In this document: positions 26,531 through 34,987 of the stretch, one piece after another
How positions within the stretch are numbered: position 1 is the first letter of the stretch
Layout: each line of letters opens with the position of its first letter
Source of the DNA: Azorhizobium sp943371865
Lineage (GTDB): Bacteria; Pseudomonadota; Alphaproteobacteria; Rhizobiales; Xanthobacteraceae
Length of the DNA stretch: 64,000 nucleotides
Direction of reading: 5' to 3'
Assembly (NCBI RefSeq): GCF_943371865.1
Contig: NZ_CALRWL010000005.1
Coordinates: 62,001 to 126,000, forward strand
Position numbers and translations under genes: made by a program
The notes under the pieces: model-generated
The model's input: only the letters and a program-made list of their open reading frames with translations
Told to the model about the DNA's origin: nothing
Database searches by the model: none

Positions 26531-27988
26531 GTGGCCGCACGCATCACGCTGCTCGACGAGGCCCGCATCGGCCTGCGCTCGCTGCTGGACCGGGTGGAGG
26601 ACATCGCCGCCCCCACGGTGCGGCTGGGCGTCACCGGCCTGTCCCGCGCCGGCAAGACCGTGTTCACCACCGCTTTGGTGCATGCGCTGATCCGCGGCGG
26701 GCGCTTGCCGGTGTTCGAGCCCGCCAACAGCGGCCGCATCGCCGGCGCAGACCTCAAGCCGCAGCCGGACGATGCGGTGCCGCGCTTTGCCTATGAGGAC
26801 CATCTGGCGCAGATCATCACGCAGCGCCAATGGCCGGCCTCCACCACCCGCATCAGCGAGTTGCGCCTCGCCATCCGCTATGCCCCGCGCCGGGGCGGCA
26901 TGCGCACCCTGACCCTGGATCTGGTGGATTATCCCGGCGAATGGCTGCTGGACCTGCCGTTGCTGGACATGAGCTTTGCGGACTTCTCCCGCAACAGCCT
27001 GGATCTGGCCCGCGATCCCGCCCGCGCCGCCATGTCGGCGCCGTTCCTGGCGGCGCTCGCCGCAACCGATCCGGCCTCGGCGGAAAACGAGACCCAGGCC
27101 CGTGCCTTGGCCGCCCGTTTCACCGCGTATCTCGCCGCCTGCCGGGGCGAGCGGGTGGCCATGAGCCTGCTGCCGCCGGGCCGCTTCCTCATGCCCGGCG
27201 ATCTGGAAGGCTCCCCCGCCCTCACCTTCGCCCCCTTGGATCTCTCTGGCGAAACCGCGCCCAAGGCCGGTTCGCTGGGCGCCATGATGGCGCGCCGGTT
27301 CGAGGCCTATAAGAACGCCGTGGTGCGGCCGTTCTTCCGCGAGCATTTCGCCCGCCTCGACCGGCAGATCGTGCTGGTGGACGCGCTGTCCGCGCTGAAT
27401 GCGGGACCGGCGGCATTGGCCGATCTGGAACGGGCGCTGGACAGCATCCTCACCGCCTTCCGGCTGGGGCGGAACAACATCGCCAGCGCGCTGTTCCGGC
27501 CGCGCATCGAGCGGGTGCTGTTCGCCGCCACCAAGGCCGACCATCTGCACCAGACCAGCCACGACCGGCTGGAAGCCATCCTCCAGCGGCTGGTGGATCG
27601 CGCCCTGCTGCGGGCCAAGGCGGAAGGCGCGCTGTTCGACGTGGCGGCGCTCGCCGCCGTGCGGGCGACGCGGGAGGCTTCGGTGAACCGGGGCGGCACG
27701 CTGATCCCGGCCATCGTCGGCACGCCAGAGGCGGGCCAATCCGCGGGCGGACAGAGGTTCGACGGCCTCGCCGAAGTGGGGGTGTTCCCCGGCGAACTGC
27801 CCGCCAGTCCCGACGCGCTGTTCGCCGCCGACGGCGGCTTCATCGGCCTCGCCAGCGGCGACGACGCCGACAGCGATTTCCGCTTCCTGCGCTTCCGCCC
27901 GCCGGGCGGCATTGGCGCCGGCGCCGCCCTTCCCCATATCCGTCTGGACCGGGCGCTCCAGTTTCTGCTGGGCGATCGCCTGGCATGA
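26531..27988 (+). CDS. YcjX family P-loop NTPase (DUF463)
   Basis: 485 residues from a GTG start. A Walker A-like loop GLSRAGKTVFTTALVHALI is near residue 38, and LDLVDYPGEWLLDLPLLDMS contains the DxPGE switch of the family. YcjX proteins are stress-linked putative GTPases of unknown mechanism; they are usually paired with YcjF, as here. The gene follows the SixA-like phosphatase by 2 bp, so the three probably form an operon. Confidence 0.88.
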   Translation: MAARITLLDEARIGLRSLLDRVEDIAAPTVRLGVTGLSRAGKTVFTTALVHALIRGGRLPVFEPANSGRIAGADLKPQPDDAVPRFAYEDHLAQIITQRQWPASTTRISELRLAIRYAPRRGGMRTLTLDLVDYPGEWLLDLPLLDMSFADFSRNSLDLARDPARAAMSAPFLAALAATDPASAENETQARALAARFTAYLAACRGERVAMSLLPPGRFLMPGDLEGSPALTFAPLDLSGETAPKAGSLGAMMARRFEAYKNAVVRPFFREHFARLDRQIVLVDALSALNAGPAALADLERALDSILTAFRLGRNNIASALFRPRIERVLFAATKADHLHQTSHDRLEAILQRLVDRALLRAKAEGALFDVAALAAVRATREASVNRGGTLIPAIVGTPEAGQSAGGQRFDGLAEVGVFPGELPASPDALFAADGGFIGLASGDDADSDFRFLRFRPPGGIGAGAALPHIRLDRALQFLLGDRLA

Positions 27989-28027
27989 CCGGCATCCATG
28001 GTCCCGGCACAGGAGTTGAGTGAGCGG

Positions 28028-29062
28028 ATGGTGGAACAACGGGGCCGCCGGCCCGAAATCTTCCAATTGGACGACGGCGGCCTGACGCTCGCGCCTCTGG
28101 AGCCGGTGGTGGACGAACGTGCCCTGCCGGTTGCCGCGCCGCCTCCGGCGCGCAGCAGATTCGGCATCTCTTTGGGCGGGCTGTTCTGGACCGCGCTGGG
28201 CGGGCTGGTCAGTCTCGGCACCGGCCTTGCCATCTCCCGGCTGATTGAAGACCTGTTCGCCCGCGCCGAATGGCTGGGGTATGCGGGCCTCGGCTTTGCC
28301 GCCCTGCTGGCGGTGGCGCTGGTGGCGATCCTCACCCGCGAGGCCATGGGGCTGGCGCGCCTGTCGTCGCTGGACAGCTTGCGCCAACAATCCGCCGATG
28401 CCCTCGCCCGCGATGATCGCCCGGACGCCGAAGCGGTGGCGCGAGCCTTGCTCGCCTTGGCCAAGGAGACGCCGCAGCTGGCGCGGGCGCGCGGCGAACT
28501 CTCCACGCATCTGGGCGCCATCATTGACGGCGCCGATCTGATCCGCGTCACCGAGCGCACCTTGATGGGGCCGCTGGATGCCCAGGCCCGCGCCATGGTC
28601 TCGGATGCCGCGAAAAGGGTCTCGGTGGTCACCGCCGTGTCGCCGCGGGCGGCAGTGGACCTGATCTTTGTGCTCTATACCGCCGTCACCCTCACCCGCC
28701 GCTTGTGTGAACTCTATGGCGGGCGGCCGGGCTTTCTCGGCATGGTGCGGCTCACCCGCCATGTGCTCGCCCATCTGGCGGTCACCGGCGGCATGGCGGC
28801 GGGCGACAGCCTGGTGCAGCAGATCCTCGGCCATGGCATCGCCGCCCGCCTCTCCGCCCGCCTGGGCGAGGGGGTGGTGAACGGCCTGCTGACCGCCCGG
28901 CTGGGACTGGCGGCCATCGCCGTCACCCGGCCGATGCCGTTCGCGGCGCTGCCGGCGCCGCGCCTCTCCGACGTGGCCGCCGGCCTGATCCGCAAGGCGG
29001 CGGACGAGGCCGGCGAGCCTCAGCCGGGGAAGAGACGGGCCGGCGGCGCCGAGGGCACATAA
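28028..29062 (+). CDS. YcjF/TIGR01620 family membrane protein (DUF697)
   Basis: 344 residues from the ATG giving MVEQRGRRPEIFQLDD, whose short N-terminus before the RPxxFxLDD motif fits the family; an ATG ten codons earlier is also possible. Two transmembrane helices at about residues 50-105 (LFWTALGGLVSLGTGLAISR and FAALLAVALVAILTREAMG). The C-terminal DUF697 region includes VTAVSPRAAVDLIFVLYTAV. Partner of the upstream YcjX protein. Its 3' end overlaps the convergent gene at 29020 by 43 bp. Confidence 0.85.
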   Translation: MVEQRGRRPEIFQLDDGGLTLAPLEPVVDERALPVAAPPPARSRFGISLGGLFWTALGGLVSLGTGLAISRLIEDLFARAEWLGYAGLGFAALLAVALVAILTREAMGLARLSSLDSLRQQSADALARDDRPDAEAVARALLALAKETPQLARARGELSTHLGAIIDGADLIRVTERTLMGPLDAQARAMVSDAAKRVSVVTAVSPRAAVDLIFVLYTAVTLTRRLCELYGGRPGFLGMVRLTRHVLAHLAVTGGMAAGDSLVQQILGHGIAARLSARLGEGVVNGLLTARLGLAAIAVTRPMPFAALPAPRLSDVAAGLIRKAADEAGEPQPGKRRAGGAEGT

Positions 29063-29661
29063 GGCCCCGGCACATTGCGCCACAGGGTTTCCGCCAGCGG
29101 GTACGCCAGCACAGAAGCCAGCACCACCATGATCGCCGCCTCGATGGGCAGGCCGGCGATCACCGCGCTCACCGCCATCCAGGCCAGCAGAGCGGCCACC
29201 AGCAGCGCCACCACCACCATGATCCGCCAGCGCCACAGCGGCAGGCCGGCGTCATAGCGCACGCTCGCGCCCGCCGCCGCCAACGCGCCGTGCAGTGCGG
29301 TGACGAAGCTGACGAAGCCGGCGCGATGATCGGTCACCCCGGTCAACCCGGTGCGCGACACCGAGCCGATGCGCAGCGACGGGCCGGCGCGGGTGGCGAT
29401 CAGCAAGGCATAATTGGCCGAGCCCAATTGCCCCGGCTCATAGCGCAAGGTGAGGCCGGTGATGTCCTTGACCGGCAGCCGGCCGGTGCGCGGCCCCACC
29501 GTCCATTCCAGCCCCCCCTCGGCGGCGCCGGTGTCCAGGGTCAGGCGGGTGGCGGCGCCGGCCATGCGGGGGCGATAGGCATAGGTGAGAAACGGCGCGT
29601 CGCCGGAGAGGCCGACGGCGCCGGCATTGGGGTCTTGGCCAGTGGCGGTTTGGGCGCTCAT
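29020..29661 (-). CDS. Hypothetical membrane protein coupled to trmO
   Basis: 213 residues, not recognised. The N-terminal ~140 residues are soluble and rich in beta-type sequence (GGLEWTVGPRTGRLPVKDIT). The C-terminal part has two hydrophobic helices (IMVVVALLVAALLAWMAV and AAIMVVLASVLAYPLAETL), so the domain probably sits on one side of the inner membrane. Its ATG overlaps the trmO stop (ATGA), giving co-translation. The end overlaps the convergent ycjF homologue. Confidence 0.75.
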   Translation of the reverse strand: MSAQTATGQDPNAGAVGLSGDAPFLTYAYRPRMAGAATRLTLDTGAAEGGLEWTVGPRTGRLPVKDITGLTLRYEPGQLGSANYALLIATRAGPSLRIGSVSRTGLTGVTDHRAGFVSFVTALHGALAAAGASVRYDAGLPLWRWRIMVVVALLVAALLAWMAVSAVIAGLPIEAAIMVVLASVLAYPLAETLWRNVPGPYVPSAPPARLFPG

Positions 29662-30173
29662 GGGGCGGACGCCGCGTCGGCCTTGGCGGCGCCGTGGTCG
29701 CAGAAATCGGGCTTGAGATCCACCAAGGGCGTGCCGTCCACGCAATCCAGGCTGCGCACCTGGATGGACAGACCATCCACCGCCACCACGGTGACCACCG
29801 ACGAGGCGATGGGATTGGGCCGCACCGGCGAGCGCACCGAGAAGGTGCCGGTGGTGGTGCCGTCGCGGCGGGGGCTCTGGCGCACCAGATCGCGCCGGGC
29901 CTGATCCATCCAATAGAGCACCTGCAGCCGCCCGCCGGGGACGATGCCGCTCAAGGCCTCGCGCCAGCGCGGATCGATCTCCAGGGTACACACCGGCCCG
30001 TCCGGCTCGGCCCGCTTGGGACAGGCGGCGCGATCGGCGAACGGGGTGCGGATGGCGCCGATGAAGAACAGGCCGGCGTCATAAGCGGGCGGCAAGTCCA
30101 CCATGACTTCCCCCGGCCGGATGCCGTCGCTGCGGGCGGGAGGGGGCGGCACGGCGGAAACGGATGCGGACAT
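29658..30173 (-). CDS. trmO: tRNA (N6-threonylcarbamoyladenosine37) methyltransferase TrmO-like
   Basis: Predicted SAM-dependent methylation of t6A37 in tRNA to m6t6A. It has 171 residues, matching the TrmO/UPF0066 (VirR/YaeB) core domain without the C-terminal domain of the E. coli protein. Diagnostic stretches are GAIRTPFADRAACPKR, TGTFSVRSPVRPNPIASSVV and LDCVDGTPLVDLKPDFCD. The ATG is preceded by AAGGAGAG. It overlaps the following membrane-protein gene. Confidence 0.85.
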   Translation of the reverse strand: MSASVSAVPPPPARSDGIRPGEVMVDLPPAYDAGLFFIGAIRTPFADRAACPKRAEPDGPVCTLEIDPRWREALSGIVPGGRLQVLYWMDQARRDLVRQSPRRDGTTTGTFSVRSPVRPNPIASSVVTVVAVDGLSIQVRSLDCVDGTPLVDLKPDFCDHGAAKADAASAP

Positions 30174-30302
30174 GAATTCTCTCCTTGCGCCCATCATAGC
30201 CGCTCGCGCCGGCAAGGGGAGGGCCAGGGGGAGGTCATCTCGCCTCTTTCCCCCCTGCCCCGCCCCCGGCATAAGGACGGCAACCTTTTTCCGGAGATCC
30301 CC

Positions 30303-31136
30303 ATGCAGCCCTCCCGCGACCTTGCCCGCCTGGTGGAGATCATGGCCGCGCTGCGCACGCCGCAGACCGGCTGCCCGTGGGATCTGGAGCAGGATTTTTC
30401 CTCCGTCGCCCCCTACACCATCGAGGAAGCCTATGAGGTGGTGGACGCCATCGCCCGCGGCGATCTGGATGATCTGAAAGACGAACTGGGCGACCTGCTG
30501 CTGCAAGTGGTGTTCCATGCCCGCCTGGCGCAGGAGCAGGGCGCGTTCGAACTGGGCGACGTGGTGGAGGCCATCACCTCCAAGCTGATCCGCCGCCATC
30601 CCCATGTGTTCGGCGACACGCGCGACCTCTCCCCGGACGCGGTCAAGCGCGCCTGGAGCGAGATCAAGGCCGCCGAGAAAGCCGAACGCGCCGCCCGCCG
30701 CATGGCCGCCGGCCTGCCGCCGGAGGATGGCGGCGGGGTGCTGGATGGGGTGCCGGTGGTGCTCCCGGCCATGACCCGGGCGCTGAAATTGCAGGAGAAG
30801 GCCGGCCGGGTCGGGTTCGACTGGAACGATGCCGGCGCGGTGCTGGACAAGATCCGCGAGGAAACCGCCGAAGTCTCCGAGGCGCTGGCTCAGGGGGGCA
30901 TTGCCGCCATTCAGGACGAGGTGGGGGATCTGTTGTTCGCGGCGGTCAATCTCGCCCGCCATGCGGGGGTGGACCCGGAAGCGGCGCTGCGCGGCACCAA
31001 TGACAAGTTCACCCGCCGCTTCGGCTATGTGGAAGCCGCCCTCGCCGCCCAGGGCAAACGCCCGCAGGAGGCGACCCTCGACGAGATGGAGGCGCTGTGG
31101 GGCGAGGCGAAGCGGGGGGAGCGGGACGCGGGCTGA
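30303..31136 (+). CDS. mazG: Nucleoside triphosphate pyrophosphohydrolase MazG
   Basis: House-cleaning enzyme that hydrolyses (d)NTPs to monophosphates and pyrophosphate. It has 277 residues with two tandem MazG domains. The first shows TIEEAYEVVDAI with DLKDELGDLLLQVVFH; the second shows REETAEVSEAL with QDEVGDLLFAAVNLARH, giving the metal-binding EExxE/ExxD pattern twice. The upstream in-frame extension lies antisense over trmO and was rejected. In related genomes mazG often lies next to hflX; here about 2.5 kb of accessory DNA intervenes. Confidence 0.95.
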   Translation: MQPSRDLARLVEIMAALRTPQTGCPWDLEQDFSSVAPYTIEEAYEVVDAIARGDLDDLKDELGDLLLQVVFHARLAQEQGAFELGDVVEAITSKLIRRHPHVFGDTRDLSPDAVKRAWSEIKAAEKAERAARRMAAGLPPEDGGGVLDGVPVVLPAMTRALKLQEKAGRVGFDWNDAGAVLDKIREETAEVSEALAQGGIAAIQDEVGDLLFAAVNLARHAGVDPEAALRGTNDKFTRRFGYVEAALAAQGKRPQEATLDEMEALWGEAKRGERDAG

Positions 31137-31183
31137 GGCTTGGCGGATGCGTTCGGCCGGATGCTCCTGACCGGACCTCTCCC

Positions 31184-31293
31184 CGTCATGGCCGGGCTTG
31201 TCCCGGCCATCCACGCGGCGCCGCTGGGATGGGCTTCAACCCGTCATCGCGAACGGCGCGGCGTGGATGCCCGGCACAAGGCCGGGCATGACG
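31184..31293. repeat. Palindromic intergenic repeat element
   Basis: A ~110-bp inverted repeat: a left arm starting CGTCATGGCCGGGCTTGTCC and a right arm that is its near-exact reverse complement, ending CCGGGCATGACG. Arms are about 39 bp with a few mismatches. Elements with this kind of 'GTCATGGCCGGGCTTGTCCC' sequence are commonly dispersed in Rhizobiales genomes, though I see only one copy here. It lies just downstream of mazG and could form a stable mRNA hairpin. Confidence 0.75.
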
Positions 31294-31413
31294 ACGTAAG
31301 GGATGGTGAGTGCCGCTCTGCGCTTTGCTCGCGCCTACGGAAATCCCGTATACTCTTGATGCCTATCGTCTGGCGGGGAGATGTGCCCCGCTTCATGCCG
31401 GTGCGCAGGAGCC

Positions 31414-31698
31414 ATGCCGGTGAAGAACGAGCCTATGCCGCTGCCGGCTGACCCCGCCGACAGCGAAGATTTCACTGTGACCGCCGAGGCGTTGGATCGC
31501 GGCCAGCGGGCGCGCCTGATCCGCAAGACCCGCACCGGGCTTGGCCTGTCGCAAGCGGAGTTCGCCACCCGCTTCCGGGTTCCGGTGGGCACGCTGCGCG
31601 ATTGGGAGCAAGCCCGCGCCACCGCCCCGGATTTCGCCATCGCTTATGTGCGCGTCATCGGCCTGCATCCGGAGATGGTGGCGAAGGCGGTGGCGTAG
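31414..31698 (+). CDS. Small XRE/HigA-type helix-turn-helix protein
   Basis: 94 residues from an ATG with GCAGGAG upstream. After an acidic N-terminus it has the HTH RLIRKTRTGLGLSQAEFATRFRVPVGTLRDWEQARATAP (shown here only as key parts: LSQAEFATRF and VGTLRDWEQ). This type is usually an antitoxin or orphan regulator paired with a small toxin gene upstream. I found no intact toxin: the ~120 bp upstream encodes only short stop-interrupted fragments. It therefore looks solitary, and may be a leftover of a toxin-antitoxin pair in the disturbed mazG-hflX region. Confidence 0.75.
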   Translation: MPVKNEPMPLPADPADSEDFTVTAEALDRGQRARLIRKTRTGLGLSQAEFATRFRVPVGTLRDWEQARATAPDFAIAYVRVIGLHPEMVAKAVA

Positions 31699-31711
31699 GG
31701 GGCGGCGGGGC

Positions 31712-31935
31712 ATGGTGATTGTCATCGCGGAGAGCCGCGACGTGGGCAAATATCTGGCGCTGGGCCCCGACGGCGGCCTGATGGGCCGCTCTATGGTCTG
31801 GCGGCGGACGACACGGCGGGCACCGTGTGAGTGCTTGAGATCCTGCGCGCCGAACTGGACGTCACGCTGGCCCTGCTGGGGCTGACCGGGCTCGATCAGG
31901 TGCCGGGAGCGCTGGCGGGGTTGGGCGGGCTGAGG
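31712..31935 (+). pseudogene. Decayed C-terminal fragment of an FMN-dependent alpha-hydroxyacid dehydrogenase
   Basis: Two reading frames together give the C-terminal signature of the lactate/mandelate dehydrogenase (LldD) family. The first frame reads SRDVGKYLALGPDGGLMGR. After a frameshift near 31783-31790 the next reads PLYGLAADDTAGTV, then an in-frame TGA (31828-31830), then VLEILRAELDVTLALLGLTG. The order and spacing match intact proteins (ALALGADAVLxGR, LYGLA, EI..TMALLG). The rest of the gene is absent. It is a clear remnant left beside the HTH gene. Confidence 0.8.
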
Positions 31936-32109
31936 GAAGCTTCGGCTTTACGCGCCCTATCAGTAATAAATGGCGAAGACACACCTTCCTGAAATCCAAC
32001 ATCGTCGCTGCCACGCGTTCTCGCAGCCCGCGCAAGCGATAATCTCCAGTTATGTCAATCAATGCATAGATTCATCCACTACACTAGTTCTCATCTGCTT
32101 GGACGCAAA
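31936..32109. other. AT-richer non-coding boundary segment
   Basis: Base composition drops sharply here from the GC-rich chromosome to the AT-rich stretch that holds the next gene. I see no gene, clear repeat or promoter in it. It marks the left edge of probable foreign DNA. Confidence 0.5.
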
Positions 32110-32850
32110 TTAGCGCGAACGCAAACTCACAACAATTACTCCATCCGACATATCACTGTTACAGCGCCCCCCGGAAATGACTAATTGCCGCGCGTGCCGC
32201 TGCTCGCATTCTTGACCACCTGAATCAGTAAATTTTACAATAAAATCTACATATATCACCTGTTCAGGCAGCCGCATATTGCTATTCATCAGCTCCCACA
32301 TAATATAATACCCATACACAAGAGAAAAGAAGCTTAGCGTAGGGTCAATCAAAAAAAACTCTTCTACGCGATCCTCTCTGCATGGCCGAATATAATCAAT
32401 AAAACCAAAAGCTTGATCTGGATTTTTAAATCCACCAATATGTTTTCCATCAACAAACACTCCAGCACCCCACTCTTCCTGCAGTATTTCAATGCCCGGA
32501 GCGCATCGCGCTAGTTTCCGAGAAACATCCTGATAAGCTGACTCAAGATCGAATTGAGCAAATATGCGTATGTCCTGCGCAGAACCGGAACCCGTATTTG
32601 TCAGACGGAATCGATAATCAACAGTTCCGCCATTCAAATACGAAGCCTCTTTAGTGGGCTCTTCCCAAAATACGCGCTTAAATGATTCCTGACACATTCG
32701 GACTTGAAAAGATTCGCCTGCGATCTGCAAATGGGGACTAAATTGGAAGCGCTGCTGCTTAAGAGCCAGACGGGTTGTGTAGGCAGCCGCCCCCGCCGCC
32801 ACCGTGGTGGCAATCGCACTTATGATCTGAGCCCAGTCCACAGGATTCAA
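32110..32850 (-). CDS. Hypothetical protein of foreign composition
   Basis: 246 residues with a TTG start (GTG three codons later is an alternative). The N-terminus (WAQIISAIATTVAAGAAAYT) is one likely membrane helix, followed by a soluble domain with strand-rich segments such as VDYRFRLTNTGSGSAQDIRI and VIYVDFIVKFTDSGGQECEQ. This layout, one N-terminal helix and a beta-sandwich-like domain, is common in small uncharacterised accessory-region proteins. The gene is clearly AT-richer than everything around it and uses codons rare in neighbours (ATA, AAT, TTA), so it was probably acquired by transfer. No function can be assigned. Confidence 0.7.
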   Translation of the reverse strand: MNPVDWAQIISAIATTVAAGAAAYTTRLALKQQRFQFSPHLQIAGESFQVRMCQESFKRVFWEEPTKEASYLNGGTVDYRFRLTNTGSGSAQDIRIFAQFDLESAYQDVSRKLARCAPGIEILQEEWGAGVFVDGKHIGGFKNPDQAFGFIDYIRPCREDRVEEFFLIDPTLSFFSLVYGYYIMWELMNSNMRLPEQVIYVDFIVKFTDSGGQECEQRHARQLVISGGRCNSDMSDGVIVVSLRSR

Positions 32851-33163
32851 TGCCGCCCCCTACAATCAACCCAAAGGAGAACACCTAATAAACTCATCAC
32901 TAAAATACATCAAATCGCTTAATTAATATAGAAATAAATGCAGTTATCCGCGCGGTTCTTACTGCTGTGCGACACTACTGATTAGGTAATATTTATCGCT
33001 TCGAGGCAATTGCGGCCGTTAGAACTTTGCGAATAAGTATGTTGCCATATTCTACGAGACCATTGGTGGACGGTCCGCAAACAGCCTAACATCAGTCGCT
33101 TGGAATGTGGCGTTAAACATACCCGGAAGCGGAACCTTCTGTTTCGTCGATGGGTCAAAACCG
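32851..33163. other. Gene-free AT-rich segment
   Basis: 313 bp without a convincing coding region. It continues the AT-rich composition up to about 33000 and then returns gradually to GC-rich sequence. It may hold the promoter of the hypothetical gene at 32110-32850. No terminal inverted repeats or recombinase remnants were recognised. Confidence 0.5.
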
Positions 33164-33223
33164 CACCAGGGCCCGACACTCGCCGCTCTGAACCGCAGCT
33201 TCCACCAGCGCCGCCTGCTCCAG
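33164..33223 (-). repeat. Diverged second copy of the hflX 3' end
   Basis: Sixty bases align in the same orientation with the last ~59 bases of hflX (33609-33667), with about 50 identities and one single-base insertion. The insertion puts the copy out of the hflX frame. No similarity extends further into hflX. This looks like a 3'-end duplication of the kind left when an element integrates at a gene end and supplies a replacement terminus. Confidence 0.65.
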
Positions 33224-33607
33224 CTGCTCGCCTCGGCTAGTACCAACATCACCCCTTGCGGATCACCGGCAAGGCGGAGATGACGATGTATACCTCGAAT
33301 TTGAGCTTGACATGCTTGCGCCCCCGCGGGTGCGAGGGTGGCTCGTAGTAGGCAGGTCACAAAAGTGGTTGCGCAGATGGACGTGAATGCCCAGGCCGGT
33401 CGTGGGTCGGGCAGGCCCAGCCACAGGGTGGCGCAGAAACACTGGTGCCATGTGGTGTCGAAATGCACATAGCCGCAGACAAGGGAACTCGGCAGGAAAG
33501 ACGCCATCGACGCAAGAACTGCCTCTCCCCGCACTCAGCGCAAATGCCATTTTCGGCAAGCTGCCGCGAGGACAGCCAAACCTGAGACGCGAGGACAATC
33601 GAGGGGC
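33224..33607. other. Segment between the two hflX ends, no supported gene
   Basis: About 385 bp with overlapping frames in several phases but none with recognisable protein similarity. The longest minus-strand frame covering it (33052-33534) gives a Trp/Cys-rich translation that does not look natural and runs through the hflX-end copy. It may be a deleted mobile element or decayed genes. Confidence 0.4.
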
Positions 33608-34981
33608 TCACCCCGGCCTTACACTCGCCGCCCCGAACCGCCGCTTCACCAGCGCCGCCCGCTCGGGGAGGATGCGCAGGGAGACGCGCAGCACGCCGTC
33701 CTCGTCAGTCTCGCGGGCCAGCACCTCGCCGTGGCGATAGAGCCAGCCCAGGCCCTCGCCATCCTCGGCGGGGATGGTCACCTTCAGCGTCACCCGTCCG
33801 GCGGTGATGCGGCCTTCGACGATGGACAAGAGGGCCTCCGCCCCCTCCCCCGTCAGGGCTGAGACCAGCACCGGGCGCTCAGTGGCGTCGGTGCGCACCG
33901 CAGTGTTGGTGAGGCGCTCGTGGTCCTCGGGGGTGAGCAGATCCACCTTGTTCCACACGTCGATGACCCGGCCGGTCTCCAGATCGATGCCGAGCTCGGT
34001 CAGCACATCGCGCACGTCCGCCGCCTGGGCGTCGGTGTCGGGATGGGAGACATCGCGCACATGCAGGATCACGTCGGCCTCGATCACCTCTTCCAGGGTG
34101 GCGCGGAAGGCGGCGACCAATTGGGTGGGCAGTTCGGAAATGAAGCCCACGGTGTCGGACAGGATGATGCGGGTGCCATGGGGCAGGTCCACCGCCCGCA
34201 AGGTGGGGTCGAGGGTGGCGAACAAGAGGTCCTGCGCCATCACCTCCGCCTTGGTCAGGCGGTTGAACAAAGTCGACTTGCCGGCATTGGTGTAGCCCAC
34301 CAGCGCCACCACCGGATAAGGCACGCGCTTGCGGCTGGTGCGGTGCAGCGCACGGGTGCGCTTGACCTGCTCCAGATCGCGCTCGATGCGCAGGATGCGT
34401 TCGCCGATCTGCCGACGATCGGCCTCGATCTGGGTCTCGCCGGGGCCGCCCAAGAAGCCGAAGCCGCCGCGCTGGCGCTCCAGATGGGTCCAGGAGCGCA
34501 CCAGGCGCGAGCGCTGATAGTTCAGATGGGCCAGCTCCACCTGCAGCGTGCCCTCCTTGGTGCGGGCGCGGCTGCCAAAGATCTCCAGGATCAAGGCGGT
34601 GCGATCCACCACCTTGGCCTCGAACGCCTTCTCCAGATTGCGCTGCTGCACCGGGGAGAGCGCCGCATCCACGAACACCAGCCCGACCTCCTGGTCGTGC
34701 ACGATGTCGTGGATCTCCTCCACCTTGCCGGAGCCCAGATAGGTGGCGGGCTTCACCTCCGACAGGGAGATGAGGCCCGCATAGACCACATCCAGATCAA
34801 TGGCCGCCGCCAGCCCCACGGCTTCCGCCAGGCGGGCCTCCGGGCTGCGGCGGTCCACATGGCCTTTGGCGGACTTCTTGTTGAGGAAGGGGGTGATGAC
34901 GGCGCAACGGGTCGGGGGGGCGCGGCGATCCACGCCCTTGGCCCCACCCGCGCTTGCGCCCCGCTCTGCTTTAGACTCCAC
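33608..34981 (-). CDS. hflX: GTPase HflX
   Basis: Ribosome-associated GTPase that rescues or splits stalled 70S ribosomes under stress. It has 457 residues from a GTG start. The N-terminal HflX domain (LISLSEVKPATYLGSGKVEE) is followed by the glycine-rich GGFGFLGGPGETQIEADRR. The G motifs GYTNAGKSTLFNRLT (G1), DTVGFISELP (G3) and NKVD (G4) are intact. It lies 36 bp downstream of hfq, as in many proteobacteria. Its last ~60 bp are duplicated 445 bp downstream. Confidence 0.96.
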   Translation of the reverse strand: MESKAERGASAGGAKGVDRRAPPTRCAVITPFLNKKSAKGHVDRRSPEARLAEAVGLAAAIDLDVVYAGLISLSEVKPATYLGSGKVEEIHDIVHDQEVGLVFVDAALSPVQQRNLEKAFEAKVVDRTALILEIFGSRARTKEGTLQVELAHLNYQRSRLVRSWTHLERQRGGFGFLGGPGETQIEADRRQIGERILRIERDLEQVKRTRALHRTSRKRVPYPVVALVGYTNAGKSTLFNRLTKAEVMAQDLLFATLDPTLRAVDLPHGTRIILSDTVGFISELPTQLVAAFRATLEEVIEADVILHVRDVSHPDTDAQAADVRDVLTELGIDLETGRVIDVWNKVDLLTPEDHERLTNTAVRTDATERPVLVSALTGEGAEALLSIVEGRITAGRVTLKVTIPAEDGEGLGWLYRHGEVLARETDEDGVLRVSLRILPERAALVKRRFGAASVRPG

Positions 34982-34987
34982 TCAGGA

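Noticed and set aside
31294..31413. Toxin gene upstream of the HTH protein
   Set aside because: Only short frames broken by stops are present; none resembles HigB, BrnT or RelE-type toxins.
33052..33534. Possible 160-residue minus-strand gene
   Set aside because: The translation is Trp/Cys-rich without any recognised domain and crosses the out-of-frame hflX-end copy; other frames are equally open, as expected in GC-rich non-coding DNA.
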